64,000 nucleotides of DNA, taken from Dechloromonas denitrificans. GTDB taxonomy: Bacteria; Pseudomonadota; Gammaproteobacteria; Burkholderiales; Rhodocyclaceae. This document shows positions 39,120-52,178 of this stretch, in pieces (within the stretch, counting starts at the first letter, position 1; each line of letters begins with the position of its first letter). The notes beneath the pieces are model-generated. The model did not search any database and was not told the origin of the DNA. It saw nothing but the letters and a program-made list of their open reading frames with translations. The position numbers and the translations under genes are program-made. The stretch covers positions 324,958 through 388,957 of the forward strand of contig NZ_LODL01000010.1 in assembly GCF_001551835.1 (NCBI RefSeq). The letters are read 5' to 3'.

Positions 39120-40007
39120 TCAGAGGCTGAAGGCGAGGGTCAGCAGCAGCGCGAAGGCCAGTTGCAGTCCGGCGGTCAACGCCAGAATCTGGTTAAAAAC
39201 CGGCCCCGGTGCTTCCCGGTGGAAACGCTGGATCAGGCGGCCGGCCAGCGGCAGCGACAGCAGCGGCAGCGCCGCCAGCGCGCCAAGCTCGGCGCCGAGC
39301 AGGGGGAGCAGGGCGTAAGGGAGGAGCATTTCGCCGGCGTAGATCCGGCGCGTCGCCGGGCGGCCTAGGCGGACGGCCAGCGTGTTCTTGCCGTTTCGGG
39401 CATCGCCGTCGAGGTCGCGGTAGTTATTGACGGTAATCACTGCCGCGGCATGGATGCCGACCAGGGCGGCGGCGATCAGTGCCGCCGGACTCAGGCCGAG
39501 GGTTTGCAGGTAATAGCTGCCGCCGACGGCGACCAGACCAAAAAAGAGAAAAACGAAGATTTCACCGAGTGGACCGTAGGCAATCGGCTTCGGGCCGCCG
39601 GTGTAGGCCCAGCCGGCGGCCAGCGAGGCGAGGCCGATGGCGACGATCGGCCAGCCGCCATGCCAGACCAGATAGATGCCGCACAGGAAGGCGAGGGCAA
39701 AGGCCAGCCAGGCGCCGAGTTTGACGCGGCCGACGCTGAGCCAGCCTTCGGCGGTGGCGCGTTTCGGGCCGAGGCGATCCGGCGTGTCGGTGCCGCGCAG
39801 GAAGTCGCCGACGTCGTTGAACAGGTTGGTGCCGATCTGGATGAAGCCGGCGCCGAGGGCGGCAGCGAGCAGCGGCAGCCAGAGCAAGGCGCCGCTGTCG
39901 TGCCAGGCGATGGCGGTGCCGACCAGCACCGGTGACAGCGAGACGGACAGGGTCTTGGGGCGGCAGGCGAGGAACCAGGCTTGCAGCCGCCCGGGATTTA
40001 CGGCCAA
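39120..40007 (-). CDS. menA: UbiA-superfamily prenyltransferase, MenA type
   Basis: A 295-residue integral membrane enzyme with eight to nine helices. The two Asp-rich motifs are NLFNDVGDFLRGTD and NNYRDLDGDARNGK. These and the LACRPKTLSVSLSPV start match 1,4-dihydroxy-2-naphthoate polyprenyltransferase of menaquinone synthesis rather than UbiA. I use the TTG at 40007 behind GGGGAG, overlapping ubiH by ten bases; no ATG is available at the N-terminus. No other men gene is in the window. Confidence 0.82.
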   Translation of the reverse strand: MAVNPGRLQAWFLACRPKTLSVSLSPVLVGTAIAWHDSGALLWLPLLAAALGAGFIQIGTNLFNDVGDFLRGTDTPDRLGPKRATAEGWLSVGRVKLGAWLAFALAFLCGIYLVWHGGWPIVAIGLASLAAGWAYTGGPKPIAYGPLGEIFVFLFFGLVAVGGSYYLQTLGLSPAALIAAALVGIHAAAVITVNNYRDLDGDARNGKNTLAVRLGRPATRRIYAGEMLLPYALLPLLGAELGALAALPLLSLPLAGRLIQRFHREAPGPVFNQILALTAGLQLAFALLLTLAFSL

Positions 40008-41135
40008 GCGCGTGCTCCCCAGATCATCCGCTTGGCGACGAAGTGACGGACCGGCGGACAGAGGTCGAGGGCAAGCAGGCCAAGACCGCGCGCCAGCTTG
40101 AGCGGGCCGCAATCGTTGGAGAAGGTGCGGACGATCTGGTCGGTGAAGAAGGCGCTGCCCTTGCGGTCGAGGCGGCGACTGGCGGCATAGTCGGCCAGAC
40201 TGCCACGGTCGACGCCATTTTTGAGCAATATTTCCGCCAGTTGCCAGGCGTCGCGGATGCCGAGATTGAAACCCTGGCCGGAGACCGGGTGCAGGGTTTG
40301 CGCCGTATTGCCGATCCACACTTCCTTGCCCTTGACCAGCGTTTCACGCAGGCGCAGGGCGAGAGGAAAGCGGCTGCGCGGACCGGGCTTGGCGAAACTC
40401 AGGCGTCGGCCGAACTGGTTTTGCAGGGCGACGGTGAAAGCGGTGTCGTCCATCGCCATCACGGCATCGGCCTTGGCCGGCGGCAGCGTGAAGACGACCG
40501 AATATTCGTCGCCAAGCGGCAGCAGGGCGAGCGGGCCGTCCGGCGTGAAGCGTTCCCAGGCGCGCTTGTTATGGCCCGGCGTCGGCGTGATTTCGGCGAT
40601 CACGGCATGCTGTTCGTAATCGCTGACCTTGACCGCCGGGTCGTCGCCCGGCGTGCCTTCGGCGTGGACGAGCAGCTTGCTCTGGATGGTGCGCAACTGG
40701 CCGGCATGGCGCAGCGTTACGGTGACGTGATCGTCACCCGGGGTGATGTCGAGAATTTCCGCCTCGGCCAGCATGGCGTCGGGCGGCAACTGCGCCGCCA
40801 GGGCCGCCGCCAGATCGCGGTAGCGGACGACGTAGCCGAGTGCCGGCAGCGCGTAGTCGGCGCGGTCGATCAGCGTCCGGCCGAAGCCATCCTTTTGCGA
40901 GATGTGGATGGTTTCGATCGGTGTCGCGGCGCGGCTCGGCCAGCTATTGATCTGTTCGAGCAGCTGGCGGGCGCCGTACGACAAGGCGAGGGCGCGCGGG
41001 TCGCCTTGCTGGGAAGCCAGCGGTCGACGGTCCAAAAGTAATGATTTCTGGCCGCCGGCGGCGAGTGCCAGGTGCAGCGTCATGCCGACCGGGCCGGCGC
41101 CGACGATCAGGATGTCGACCTGTTCGACAAGCCCT

Positions 41136-41143
<8 letters not shown>
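39998..41143 (-). CDS. ubiH: UbiH/UbiF-family FAD monooxygenase
   Basis: A 381-residue flavoprotein hydroxylase of ubiquinone synthesis. The FAD dinucleotide motif VGAGPVGM (about 14-21), the QGFNLGIRDAWQLAE segment and the family length are clear. Which ring position it hydroxylates cannot be read from sequence; the overlap with pepP is the classical ubiH arrangement. Confidence 0.88.
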
Positions 41144-44159
<3,016 letters not shown>

Positions 44160-44183
44160 AAGCGGGCAGGGTTCGGTTCGTTG

Positions 44184-44204
44184 TAAAATGCCGGGATTTT
44201 AACA
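44184..44204. promoter_or_regulatory. Back-to-back -10 elements for lptD and amgK
   Basis: TAAAAT at 44184-44189 faces lptD. On the opposite strand TGTTAAAAT (44204-44196), an extended -10, faces amgK. The two lie within 21 bases, so the two promoters probably compete or are controlled together. Neither -35 region is strong. Confidence 0.45.
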
Positions 44205-44250
44205 CTCGGGTTCCGGCCATTCCGGTCCTGGCCCTTTCCTGATTGCCTTG

Positions 44251-46791
44251 ATGACCGGTTTTGCCCGCCGTCCGCTCGCTGTTTTTGTCTGTTGCATGTT
44301 CGCCGGCATGCAGGCCAGCCACGCCGCAATCGACACGGCGCGTCTGTCGTTGCCGACGGGCGAGGCCGGCAATTCTGCGCCGAAAGATGTGTCTGCCGCC
44401 GGCCTGCGGCTGGCCGCCAACGACACGCCGGTCCGCCTGCGCGTCGAGCGCAAATTCAACGTGCTGGGCAAGAAGAAGGCGCCGCTCGTGCCTGGCGTCG
44501 GGATCGAGCATCCGGTCGAACTGAACAAGGATGACAGCTATCCGATGTTCATCGTCGCCGACAATATCCAAGGCCGGGCCGACGAAGTGACCGAGGCGGA
44601 GGGGGAGGTCGAGGTCCGCAAGGCAGGCACCCTGATCTTTGCCGACAAGCTGACCCACTGGCCGCTCGAGGACGAGGTCGAGGCGACCGGCAATGTCCGC
44701 CTGCTCCAGGAAGGCACCGAGGTCGAGACGCCGCATCTGCGGATGAAGCTGACCGAGCAGATCGGCTTTGCCGAGCAGGCCGACTACTACATCGTCAAGG
44801 ACGTGGCGAGCAAGTTCTACCGCCAGCAGCAGACGGTGGTGACGGTGGCGAGCAGCAGCGCGGTGTCGACCGGGGCGCCGATGATGCTCAATGTGCCGAA
44901 CAGCTACGGTTTGCCAACAGTTGGCCCAGCCCGCCGCCCTTCGGAAGGGAGCGGTCATGCCGACATGGTCAATTTCGAAGGCGAAAACCATATCCGGATG
45001 GCGGACTCGACTTATTCGACCTGCAAGCCGGGACAGAACGACTGGTACCTGCAAAGCTCGGAAATGCTGCTCGACTATGACCGCGACGTTGGTGAGGCCA
45101 AGCATGCCTCCCTGTGGTTCAAGGGCGTGCCGATTTTTTACGCGCCGGCGACTTCCTTTGCGCTGAACCATCAGCGCAAAACCGGTTTTTTGCATCCCTT
45201 TTTCTCGACCTCGACCAATAACGGCTTCGACATCACGACACCGTATTACTGGTCGATCGCGCCCAATTACGACCTGACCCTCTACCCACGCTACATGGCC
45301 AAGCGCGGCTTGCAACTCGGTGTCGAAGCGAATTATCTCGATTACAACTACCGTGGCATGACGCGCCTCGAGTACATGCCGAATGACGAAATCGAGAATG
45401 CTCGTCGCTACGCCTACAACATCCAGCACCAGCACAATTTCGGGCGGGGTTTCTCGGCCTCGGTGAACTGGAATGGTGTTTCCGACGACAATTACTGGGA
45501 GGACATGTCCTCGCGTCTGCTGCAGACTTCGCAGACCCAGTTGCCGAAGCAGGTCATCCTGAATTATTCGCCGACGCCGTGGTTGCAGAGCAATATGCAG
45601 GTCCTGCGTTACCAGACCTTGCAGCCGGACCCGAATAATCCGATTGCCCGCCCCTACTTCCTGGAGCCGCAACTGAACGTGGTCGGTTTCAAGCCGAATG
45701 TGCTGAAGACCGATCTCAGCATGATCGCCCAGTTCTCGCGCTTCACGCATCCGGACAAGGTGGTGGGCGACCGTATGGTCTTCTACCCGCAAGTTTCCTT
45801 GCCCATTGTCCATCCGGCTTTCCAGATCACGCCCAAGCTCGGCGTGCATATGACCAAGTATGCGCTGGACCAGCAGACGATTGGCGAGCCGACCAGCCTC
45901 AGCCGGACGCTGCCGACCTTCACGCTCGATTCGACGGTGATTTTCGAACGGGAAAGCAACTGGCTCGATACCAACTATATCCAGACGCTGGAGCCGCGTC
46001 TTTACTACGTCAATATTCCGTACAAGGACCAGAGCAAGATCCCGATCTTCGACTCCGGTCTCACCGACTTCAATTTCGCACAGATCTTCTCCGAAAACCG
46101 CTACAGCGGCTTCGACCGGGTCAACGATGCCAATCAGCTGACGGCGGCGGTGACCACCCGCTTCCTCGATGCCTCGACCGGCGTCGAGCGCTTCAAGGCG
46201 ATGCTCGGCCAGCGCTACTACTTCAAGCCGCAGCGCGTCACCATTCCCGGCGAAACGACCCGGGCGGCCGACTTCTCCAATCTGGTGGCTGCGGTCAACG
46301 GCCTGATCTGGCCGAAAACCTATGCCGATGCGGCCTGGGAATACAACTACCGCGACGGTACCAACGAACGTCTGTCGCTGGGCATGCGCTTCCAGCCAGA
46401 ACTGGGCAAGGTCTTGAGCGCCAGTTACCGCTATACGCGCGACCCGCTGACCGACAAATCGACGGTCGATCAGTTCGACATCGCCGGTCAGTGGCCGCTC
46501 AACGGGCAGTGGTATGCCGTCGGCCGTTACAACTGGTCGATGAAGGACAGCCAGTTGCTCGAAGCCATCGGCGGTCTCGAATACAATGCCGGTTGCTGGT
46601 CGGTGCGCGGTGTCGTGCAGCGACTGGAGGCTGTTTCCGGCACGCCCAACACGACGTTTTACTTCCAGCTCGAACTCAACGATTTCGGCAGCATCGGCTC
46701 CAATCCGCTCGGCCTGCTCCGGCGCAGCATCCCCGGCTACGGTAAAACCAACGAACTGCCCAACAGCGGCAGCCTGCTCTCCACCCAATGA
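44251..46791 (+). CDS. lptD: LPS-assembly protein LptD
   Basis: An 846-residue outer-membrane protein: signal peptide (1 to about 26), periplasmic OstA/LptA-like domain (about 75-200) and a 26-strand barrel. It inserts LPS into the outer leaflet with LptE. Only two Cys remain after the signal peptide, in YSTCKPG and NAGCWSV; they match the partners of one inter-domain disulfide of E. coli LptD. The ATG at 44251 follows a TTG. Its stop overlaps surA by four bases. Confidence 0.94.
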   Translation: MTGFARRPLAVFVCCMFAGMQASHAAIDTARLSLPTGEAGNSAPKDVSAAGLRLAANDTPVRLRVERKFNVLGKKKAPLVPGVGIEHPVELNKDDSYPMFIVADNIQGRADEVTEAEGEVEVRKAGTLIFADKLTHWPLEDEVEATGNVRLLQEGTEVETPHLRMKLTEQIGFAEQADYYIVKDVASKFYRQQQTVVTVASSSAVSTGAPMMLNVPNSYGLPTVGPARRPSEGSGHADMVNFEGENHIRMADSTYSTCKPGQNDWYLQSSEMLLDYDRDVGEAKHASLWFKGVPIFYAPATSFALNHQRKTGFLHPFFSTSTNNGFDITTPYYWSIAPNYDLTLYPRYMAKRGLQLGVEANYLDYNYRGMTRLEYMPNDEIENARRYAYNIQHQHNFGRGFSASVNWNGVSDDNYWEDMSSRLLQTSQTQLPKQVILNYSPTPWLQSNMQVLRYQTLQPDPNNPIARPYFLEPQLNVVGFKPNVLKTDLSMIAQFSRFTHPDKVVGDRMVFYPQVSLPIVHPAFQITPKLGVHMTKYALDQQTIGEPTSLSRTLPTFTLDSTVIFERESNWLDTNYIQTLEPRLYYVNIPYKDQSKIPIFDSGLTDFNFAQIFSENRYSGFDRVNDANQLTAAVTTRFLDASTGVERFKAMLGQRYYFKPQRVTIPGETTRAADFSNLVAAVNGLIWPKTYADAAWEYNYRDGTNERLSLGMRFQPELGKVLSASYRYTRDPLTDKSTVDQFDIAGQWPLNGQWYAVGRYNWSMKDSQLLEAIGGLEYNAGCWSVRGVVQRLEAVSGTPNTTFYFQLELNDFGSIGSNPLGLLRRSIPGYGKTNELPNSGSLLSTQ

Positions 46792-48104
46792 CCACCATGC
46801 CCAACATCCTTCGCCGTCTTCTTGTCCTGATCTGCTGCCTGTGCGGGTTCTTCGCCCAGCCGCTGTTCGCCGCTTCGCAAGAGCCTATCGAGGCCGACCA
46901 TATCGTGGCCGTGGTCGGTGACGAAGTGGTCACTTATTACGAACTGCGCAGCCGCCTGGAGTCGGCGCTCAAGCAGCTGGAGAAGCAGGGTACGCCGCTG
47001 CCACCGCAGGATGTGCTTGAGCGCCAGATGCTCGAACGGGTCATCATGGATCGTGTGCAACTGCAGTACGCCCGGGAAACCGGCCTGCGCGTCGACGACA
47101 TCCAGCTCGATCAGGCGATCGGCCGGATTGCCGCCAATAACAAGATGACGCCGCAGCAATTCCGGCAAACCCTGGAAAAGGACGGCATCAAGTACGCCAA
47201 GTTCCGTGAGGAGATCCGTACCGAAATGACCATGGTCCGCCTGCGCGAACGCGAGGTCGATAGCAAACTGGTCATTTCCGATGGCGAGATCGACAATTAT
47301 TTGTCCAACCAGGCTGCCAACGGCGGCAGCGAGGAATATCAGCTGGCCCATATCCTGTTGCGCGCCCCGGAGTCGGCCAGCCCGGAACAACTGCAAAAAC
47401 TCCGCCTGCGTGGTGAGCAGGCGCTGAAGCGGGCGCTGGCCGGCGAGAACTTCGCCGAACTGACCGCCGCCTTCTCCGATGCGCCGGATGCCCTGAAAGG
47501 CGGCGACCTCGGCTGGCGGCAACTGGAGCGCCTGCCCAGCCTCTATGCCGATGTCGCCGCTCGCTTGCAGGCTGGCCAGATCAGCGAACTGCTGCGCTCC
47601 TCGGCCGGTTTCCACATCGTCAAGCTGCTCGGCAAGCGCGGCGGCAGCGCGCCGGCTTCGATCCAGCAAACCCGGGCCCGGCACATCCTGGTCCGCATCA
47701 ACGAAATTGTTTCCGAGTCCGAAGCACGTCGCAAGCTGGAAAACGTCCGCGAGCGCATCGTCAATGGCGTCGATTTCGCCGAGCAGGCCCGTCTTTATTC
47801 GCAGGACGGCTCCGCTGCCAAGGGCGGCGATCTCGGCTGGCTGAATCCGGGCGATACCGTGCCGGAATTCGAGCGGGCGATGGATGCGCTGAAGGTCAAT
47901 GAAATGAGCCCGGTCATCCAGTCGCCGTTCGGCATGCACATCATCCAGGTCCAGGAACGCCGCGAGCGCGACGTCTCGGCCGAACGTCAGCGTGGTGTCG
48001 CTCGCCAGGCCCTGCGCGAGCGCAAGCTCGACGAGGCGTATCAGGACTGGCTGCGCCAGTTGCGCGACCGCACCTACGTCGAAAACCGGATGCAAGAGCA
48101 GTAA
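46788..48104 (+). CDS. surA: Periplasmic chaperone/prolyl isomerase SurA
   Basis: A 438-residue protein with a signal peptide (1 to about 30), an N-terminal chaperone domain and two parvulin domains (starting near YQLAHILL and RARHILVRI). It escorts barrel proteins, including LptD, to the BAM complex. It overlaps lptD by four bases and pdxA by one. Confidence 0.95.
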   Translation: MTTMPNILRRLLVLICCLCGFFAQPLFAASQEPIEADHIVAVVGDEVVTYYELRSRLESALKQLEKQGTPLPPQDVLERQMLERVIMDRVQLQYARETGLRVDDIQLDQAIGRIAANNKMTPQQFRQTLEKDGIKYAKFREEIRTEMTMVRLREREVDSKLVISDGEIDNYLSNQAANGGSEEYQLAHILLRAPESASPEQLQKLRLRGEQALKRALAGENFAELTAAFSDAPDALKGGDLGWRQLERLPSLYADVAARLQAGQISELLRSSAGFHIVKLLGKRGGSAPASIQQTRARHILVRINEIVSESEARRKLENVRERIVNGVDFAEQARLYSQDGSAAKGGDLGWLNPGDTVPEFERAMDALKVNEMSPVIQSPFGMHIIQVQERRERDVSAERQRGVARQALRERKLDEAYQDWLRQLRDRTYVENRMQEQ

Positions 48105-49114
48105 TGCGGCCGCTGATCGCGGTCACCAGCGGCGAACCGGCCGGGATCGGGCCGGAACTCTGCCTGCGCCTGGCCGACTATGCCGGCGAGGCGCAGCCGG
48201 TCATCTTGGGTGACCGCCAATTGCTGGCTTCACGGGCCGCCCAACTCGGCCTGAATCTCAGCTTCCGCGATTTTTGCCCCGAAAACAGTGTCGACCGCCG
48301 GCCTTTGCCGGCCGGCACGCTGGACGTGCTGCACATGCCGCTCGCCGTACCGGCGGTGCCCGGGCGACTCGATGCGGCCAATGGCCGCTATGTGCTGGCC
48401 CTGCTCGACCGGGCGCTGGCCGGTTGCCAGTCCGGCGAATTCGCGGCGATGGCGACGGCGCCAGTGCACAAGGGCGTCATCAACGAAGCCGGCGTGCCTT
48501 TCACCGGCCACACCGAATACCTCGCCGAACAGACCGGCACGCCGCTGGTCGTCATGATGCTGGCCGGCAACACCGAGCGCGGGCCGCTGCGCGTCGCGCT
48601 GGTCACCACCCACCTGCCGCTGAAGGATGTGCCGGCAGCGATCACGCCGGACGTTCTGGCCCAGACCCTGCGCATCCTGCACGCCGACCTGCGCGGCAAG
48701 TACGGCATTGCCGCGCCACGCATCCTGGTCGCCGGCCTCAATCCGCATGCCGGCGAAGGCGGTTACCTTGGTCGCGAGGAAATCGACATCATCAGCCCGG
48801 TGCTCGACCAACTGCGCAGCGAGGGCATGCTGCTCTCCGGCCCGCATCCGGCCGACACCATGTTCACGCCGCCGGTCCTCGCCCAGGGCGATGCCGTGCT
48901 CGCCATGTACCACGATCAGGGCCTGACCGCCCTGAAGTACGCCACCTTCGGCCATGGCATCAATGTCACCCTCGGCCTGCCGATTATCCGCACCTCGGTC
49001 GACCACGGCACCGCGCTCGAACTCGCCGGCAGCGGCCGGGCCGATCCGGGCAGCCTGTTCGAAGCGGTGGCAGAAGCGGCCCGCATGGCCACCAGAAAGG
49101 TTCAGATTCAATGA
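48104..49114 (+). CDS. pdxA: 4-hydroxythreonine-4-phosphate dehydrogenase
   Basis: A 336-residue NAD-dependent enzyme of pyridoxal-phosphate synthesis. The N-terminal [13 protein letters not shown], the metal ligands in [10 protein letters not shown] and in MYHDQGL, and the family length are clear. The TAATG start and the four-base overlap with rsmA mark an operon. It acts after the Epd-dependent steps; epd is in this window too. Confidence 0.96.
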   Translation: MRPLIAVTSGEPAGIGPELCLRLADYAGEAQPVILGDRQLLASRAAQLGLNLSFRDFCPENSVDRRPLPAGTLDVLHMPLAVPAVPGRLDAANGRYVLALLDRALAGCQSGEFAAMATAPVHKGVINEAGVPFTGHTEYLAEQTGTPLVVMMLAGNTERGPLRVALVTTHLPLKDVPAAITPDVLAQTLRILHADLRGKYGIAAPRILVAGLNPHAGEGGYLGREEIDIISPVLDQLRSEGMLLSGPHPADTMFTPPVLAQGDAVLAMYHDQGLTALKYATFGHGINVTLGLPIIRTSVDHGTALELAGSGRADPGSLFEAVAEAARMATRKVQIQ

Positions 49115-49878
49115 AAGAGCACGTCGCCCGCAAGCGCTTCGGCCAGAATTTCCTCGTCGATAGCGGCATCATCGGCGCCATCGTTTCCGCCATTGCGCCG
49201 CAGCGCAGCGATACCCTGGTTGAAATCGGTCCCGGCCTCGGCGCCATCACCGAGCCGCTGCTGGCTCGCCTCGATCACCTGCATGTCGTCGAGATCGACC
49301 GCGACCTGATCGCCCGCCTGAAAAAACAATACCCGCGCGAGCGCATGACCATCCACGAAGGCGACGCGCTGGCCTTCGATTTCGCCAGCATCGGCCGCAA
49401 GCTGCGCCTGGTCGGCAACCTGCCCTACAACATCTCGACGCCGCTGCTCTTCCATCTGGCGGACTATGCCGAGATCGTCTACGACATGCACTTCATGCTG
49501 CAGAAGGAAGTCGTCGAGCGCATGGTGGCAGAGCCCGGCGAGTCCGACTTCAGCCGCATCTCGGTGATGCTGCAGTACCGCTTCCACATCGAGTGGCTGA
49601 TCGACGTCCCACCGGAGAGTTTCGAGCCACCACCGAAGGTCCAGTCGGCCGTCGTCCGCCTGATTCCGAAGGATGTTTCCGAACTCAACGCGAAAAGCAC
49701 CGCCAAGTTGTCGCAAGTGGTCCTCGCCGCCTTCTCGCAACGGCGCAAGATGCTGCGCAACACGCTGAAAGGCGTGCTGAGCGATGCCGGCTTCACCGAA
49801 CTCGGCATCGACCCGACTCGCCGGGCTGAAGATATCCCGGTTGCCGACTACGTGCGGATCGCCAATTATCTTTCTTGA
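49111..49878 (+). CDS. rsmA: 16S rRNA dimethyladenosine transferase
   Basis: A 255-residue methyltransferase (KsgA) that dimethylates two adenines near the 3' end of 16S r[14 protein letters not shown], the SAM motif [11 protein letters not shown] and the target-base motif NLPYNIS are intact. It closes the lptD-surA-pdxA-rsmA operon before an intrinsic terminator. Confidence 0.96.
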   Translation: MKEHVARKRFGQNFLVDSGIIGAIVSAIAPQRSDTLVEIGPGLGAITEPLLARLDHLHVVEIDRDLIARLKKQYPRERMTIHEGDALAFDFASIGRKLRLVGNLPYNISTPLLFHLADYAEIVYDMHFMLQKEVVERMVAEPGESDFSRISVMLQYRFHIEWLIDVPPESFEPPPKVQSAVVRLIPKDVSELNAKSTAKLSQVVLAAFSQRRKMLRNTLKGVLSDAGFTELGIDPTRRAEDIPVADYVRIANYLS

Positions 49879-49899
49879 CGGAGGGCGACCGCCAAAAGA

Positions 49900-49924
49900 A
49901 AACCCGCCGCCGGCGGGTTTTTTT
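49900..49924 (+). terminator. Intrinsic terminator after rsmA
   Basis: AAACCCGCC (49900-49908) pairs with GGCGGGTTT (49912-49920) around a three-base loop and continues into four more T. Confidence 0.88.
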
Positions 49925-49941
49925 GTGCCGGAAACGGCAGC

Positions 49942-50133
49942 TTACTTCTTCATCGGGCAGGTGCTCATGCCGAGCAGCGGGTAGAGCGGGCACCATCCCA
50001 TCAGCCCTGTGGCAAGGGGTACGATGCCGATATAGCCCCAGGCCGGCAGCAGGCCGGCGACGGTGGCGCCAATCAGGCCGGCGCCGACAACGATACGCAG
50101 GATTTTATCGATACCACCAACATTGCTTTTCAT
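49942..50133 (-). CDS. DUF2892 (YgaP-like) inner-membrane protein
   Basis: A 63-residue protein with two hydrophobic segments (about 10-28 and 33-50) and the WCPLYPLLGMSTCP ending typical of the DUF2892 family. In E. coli YgaP the same module anchors a rhodanese. It lies 74 bases after a Crp/Fnr regulator gene, with a Crp-like site between. An ACGGAGA ribosome-binding site precedes the ATG. Confidence 0.88.
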   Translation of the reverse strand: MKSNVGGIDKILRIVVGAGLIGATVAGLLPAWGYIGIVPLATGLMGWCPLYPLLGMSTCPMKK

Positions 50134-50169
50134 GATCTGTTCTCCGTTGAGTAAATAGGTACGGCGCCT

Positions 50170-50175
50170 ACTTTA
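50170..50175 (-). promoter_or_regulatory. Possible -10 element of the DUF2892 gene
   Basis: TAAAGT on the minus strand matches four of six -10 positions. If used, transcription starts near 50163 and the Crp-like site is centred 41.5 bases upstream, the class II activator position. Confidence 0.3.
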
Positions 50176-50196
50176 GCCACCGCGGATGACAGCGTA

Positions 50197-50212
50197 TGTA
50201 ACCTGGGTCACA
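50197..50212 (-). promoter_or_regulatory. Candidate Crp/Fnr-family binding site
   Basis: TGTGACCCAGGTTACA on the minus strand matches nine of ten positions of TGTGA-N6-TCACA. It overlaps the stop codon of the Crp/Fnr gene and lies upstream of the DUF2892 gene. Confidence 0.45.
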
Positions 50213-50903
50213 CAGCGGCGAGTTTTTGCAGCCCGGTCCGGTCGCTGATGCTCAACTGCTCGCGGCCGAGCATGACCAGGCCCTGGCTGGCGAAGCCTTT
50301 GAGCAGGCGACTGACGATTTCGCGGACGCTGCCTAGTTCGTCGGCCAGTTGCTGGTGCGTGACGTTGATCACCGTCTCGTTACGGGCCAGCAGCAGCTTG
50401 GCCAGCCGCTGGTCGAGGCGGGCAAAGGCGACTTCCTCGACCAGTTGCATCAATTCGCCGATCCGTTCGGCAAACAGGTGAAAGACGAAGTCGCGGAAAG
50501 GTGCATGCTCGAGCATCAGCCGGGAAAAGTCGGCGACCGGTAGGGCGAGCAGGGTGAGCGGCGTTTCGGCGATGCCGCGGGCGTTATAGTCGCTGTGGCC
50601 AAGCAGGCAACTGGAACTGATGATGCATGAACCGCCGGGCGTTACCCGGTAGAGCACCAGTTCGCGGCCGCTGGCCGCCAGCTTGGCGACCTTGATGCTG
50701 CCTTCGATCAGTAGCGGAAAGCCCTGGCAGGGCTGCTGCTCGGCAAAGACCTGGGTGCCGGCCGGCAGCTGCATGACGGCCTGCGGCTGGAGCAGGGCCT
50801 GCCGGCGATCTGCCGGCAGGCCGGCCAGGGCCGGATACAAATCCAGTACTTTTTGCAGGTCGACCGTACGGCCAGCCTTTGTTTCCATGGTCGCCGGAAT
50901 CAT
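50208..50903 (-). CDS. Crp/Fnr-family transcriptional regulator
   Basis: A 231-residue regulator: cNMP-like sensor domain (about 15-135), dimer helix and a winged helix (about 165-225). The recognition helix GSVREIVSRLL combines the Arg-Glu of Crp with the Ser-Arg of Fnr. There is no Fnr iron-sulfur Cys pattern; instead Cys93 and Cys99 form a CX5C pair in the sensor domain, a possible thiol switch. Starts at 50903 or 50888 are equally possible. It begins six bases after xthA. Confidence 0.88.
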   Translation of the reverse strand: MIPATMETKAGRTVDLQKVLDLYPALAGLPADRRQALLQPQAVMQLPAGTQVFAEQQPCQGFPLLIEGSIKVAKLAASGRELVLYRVTPGGSCIISSSCLLGHSDYNARGIAETPLTLLALPVADFSRLMLEHAPFRDFVFHLFAERIGELMQLVEEVAFARLDQRLAKLLLARNETVINVTHQQLADELGSVREIVSRLLKGFASQGLVMLGREQLSISDRTGLQKLAAV

Positions 50904-50909
50904 CGGGAA

Positions 50910-51674
50910 TCAGCCGACTTCTGCCCAGACGGGCGCGTGGTCGGACGGACGTTCGCGTTTGCGCGGCGCGCGGTCGACGCCGGCCGCCGTGCATTTTTCG
51001 GCGAGCGGTTGCGAAAGCAGGATGTGGTCGATGCGCAGGCCGAGGTTCTTCTGGAAACCGAGCATCCGGTAATCCCACCAGGAAAAGGTCTTTTCCGGTT
51101 GTTCGAAGAGCCGGAAACTGTCGCTTAGGCCGAGGCCAAGCAGGCGCTGGAAGGCGGCGCGTTCGGGCGGCGAACAGAGAATGCCATCGGCCCAGCGAAC
51201 CGGATCATGCACGTCGCGGTCATCGGGGGCGATGTTGTAGTCGCCGCACAGGGCCAGTTTCGGATGCGCCGCCAGTTCCTCGCCGAGCCAGACGGCCAGC
51301 GCATCCAGCCAGCGCAGCTTGTAGTCGTACTTGTCGCAGCCGACTTCCTGGCCATTCGGCATGTAGGCGCAGACGATGCGAGTGTCGCCGACGCTGCCGG
51401 TGATCAGGCGCTTCTGCTCATCGGGGAAATGCGGGTTGCCGACCACGACGTCGGTGATCGGCTGGCGGGCGAGCAGGGCCACGCCGTTGTAGGTCTTCTG
51501 GCCGGAAAAAGCGACATGGTAGCCGGCCGCTTCGATCTCGGCGCGCGGAAAATTATGGTCTTCGAGCTTCAGTTCCTGCAGGCACAAGGCATCGGGCTTG
51601 GCCTCGGCCAGCCAGTCGAGCAGGTGGGGCAAGCGGACTTTAAGCGAATTGACATTCCAGGCAGCGATTTTCAC
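50910..51674 (-). CDS. xthA: Exodeoxyribonuclease III
   Basis: A 254-residue AP endonuclease/exonuclease of the EEP fold. MKIAAWNVNSLKVRLP, LQELKLED, CGDYNIAP and SDHAPVWAE carry the metal and catalytic residues. The start is GTG, overlapping the upstream stop by four bases. It repairs abasic sites and 3'-blocked ends. Confidence 0.95.
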   Translation of the reverse strand: MKIAAWNVNSLKVRLPHLLDWLAEAKPDALCLQELKLEDHNFPRAEIEAAGYHVAFSGQKTYNGVALLARQPITDVVVGNPHFPDEQKRLITGSVGDTRIVCAYMPNGQEVGCDKYDYKLRWLDALAVWLGEELAAHPKLALCGDYNIAPDDRDVHDPVRWADGILCSPPERAAFQRLLGLGLSDSFRLFEQPEKTFSWWDYRMLGFQKNLGLRIDHILLSQPLAEKCTAAGVDRAPRKRERPSDHAPVWAEVG

Positions 51675-52159
51675 TTGGCCAGCCCGCCCGAGGGTTTGCT
51701 GCCGTAGGGCGCCGTTTTTGGATAGCCGGCGAGATCGAGCAGGTTGTGGTAGGTGCTGGCTTCGAAGCCGCGCGAGCTTTGCTTGCCGACCTTGAGGCTG
51801 GGTACGAAAGCGTCGCCGACCAGTTGCTTCAGTTCGGCAAAATCCTCGGCTTTCTGCAGCATTTTTTCGCTGAAAGGGACACCGCGTCCGTTCAGCAAGT
51901 CACGCGCCTGTTTGCATTCGCTGACGCAATCGGGCGTTGTGTACAGCGTGACCGGAAAGTCTTCGGCCGCTTTCTTGACGGCGTAGGGCAGGGCGTCGCT
52001 GCTCTCGGCAGAGTCGCCAGTCTTGACGATGGCTTTGGTCTTTCCCGGTGGTGGCGTATCGGAAATGACGACGCGACCCGCCGAGTCGAGCCAGCGATAG
52101 GTTTCGGCAAAGGCACTGCTGCCGGCGAGCAGCAGGCAGAGCACAAGAAAGTGGCGCAT
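51671..52159 (-). CDS. Exported DUF4124-glutaredoxin-like protein
   Basis: A 162-residue protein with a signal peptide (1-18), a short DUF4124 segment (YRWLDSAGRVVISDTPPP) and a C-terminal glutaredoxin-like domain (about 68-145). The active site is Cys78-X3-Cys82 rather than CXXC, and the cis-Pro region is FVPSLKV. It likely acts in the periplasm. GGGAG precedes the ATG. It is placed between prlC and xthA in a tight run. Confidence 0.82.
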   Translation of the reverse strand: MRHFLVLCLLLAGSSAFAETYRWLDSAGRVVISDTPPPGKTKAIVKTGDSAESSDALPYAVKKAAEDFPVTLYTTPDCVSECKQARDLLNGRGVPFSEKMLQKAEDFAELKQLVGDAFVPSLKVGKQSSRGFEASTYHNLLDLAGYPKTAPYGSKPSGGLAK

Positions 52160-52178
52160 GGTGTTCTCCCTGAACGGC

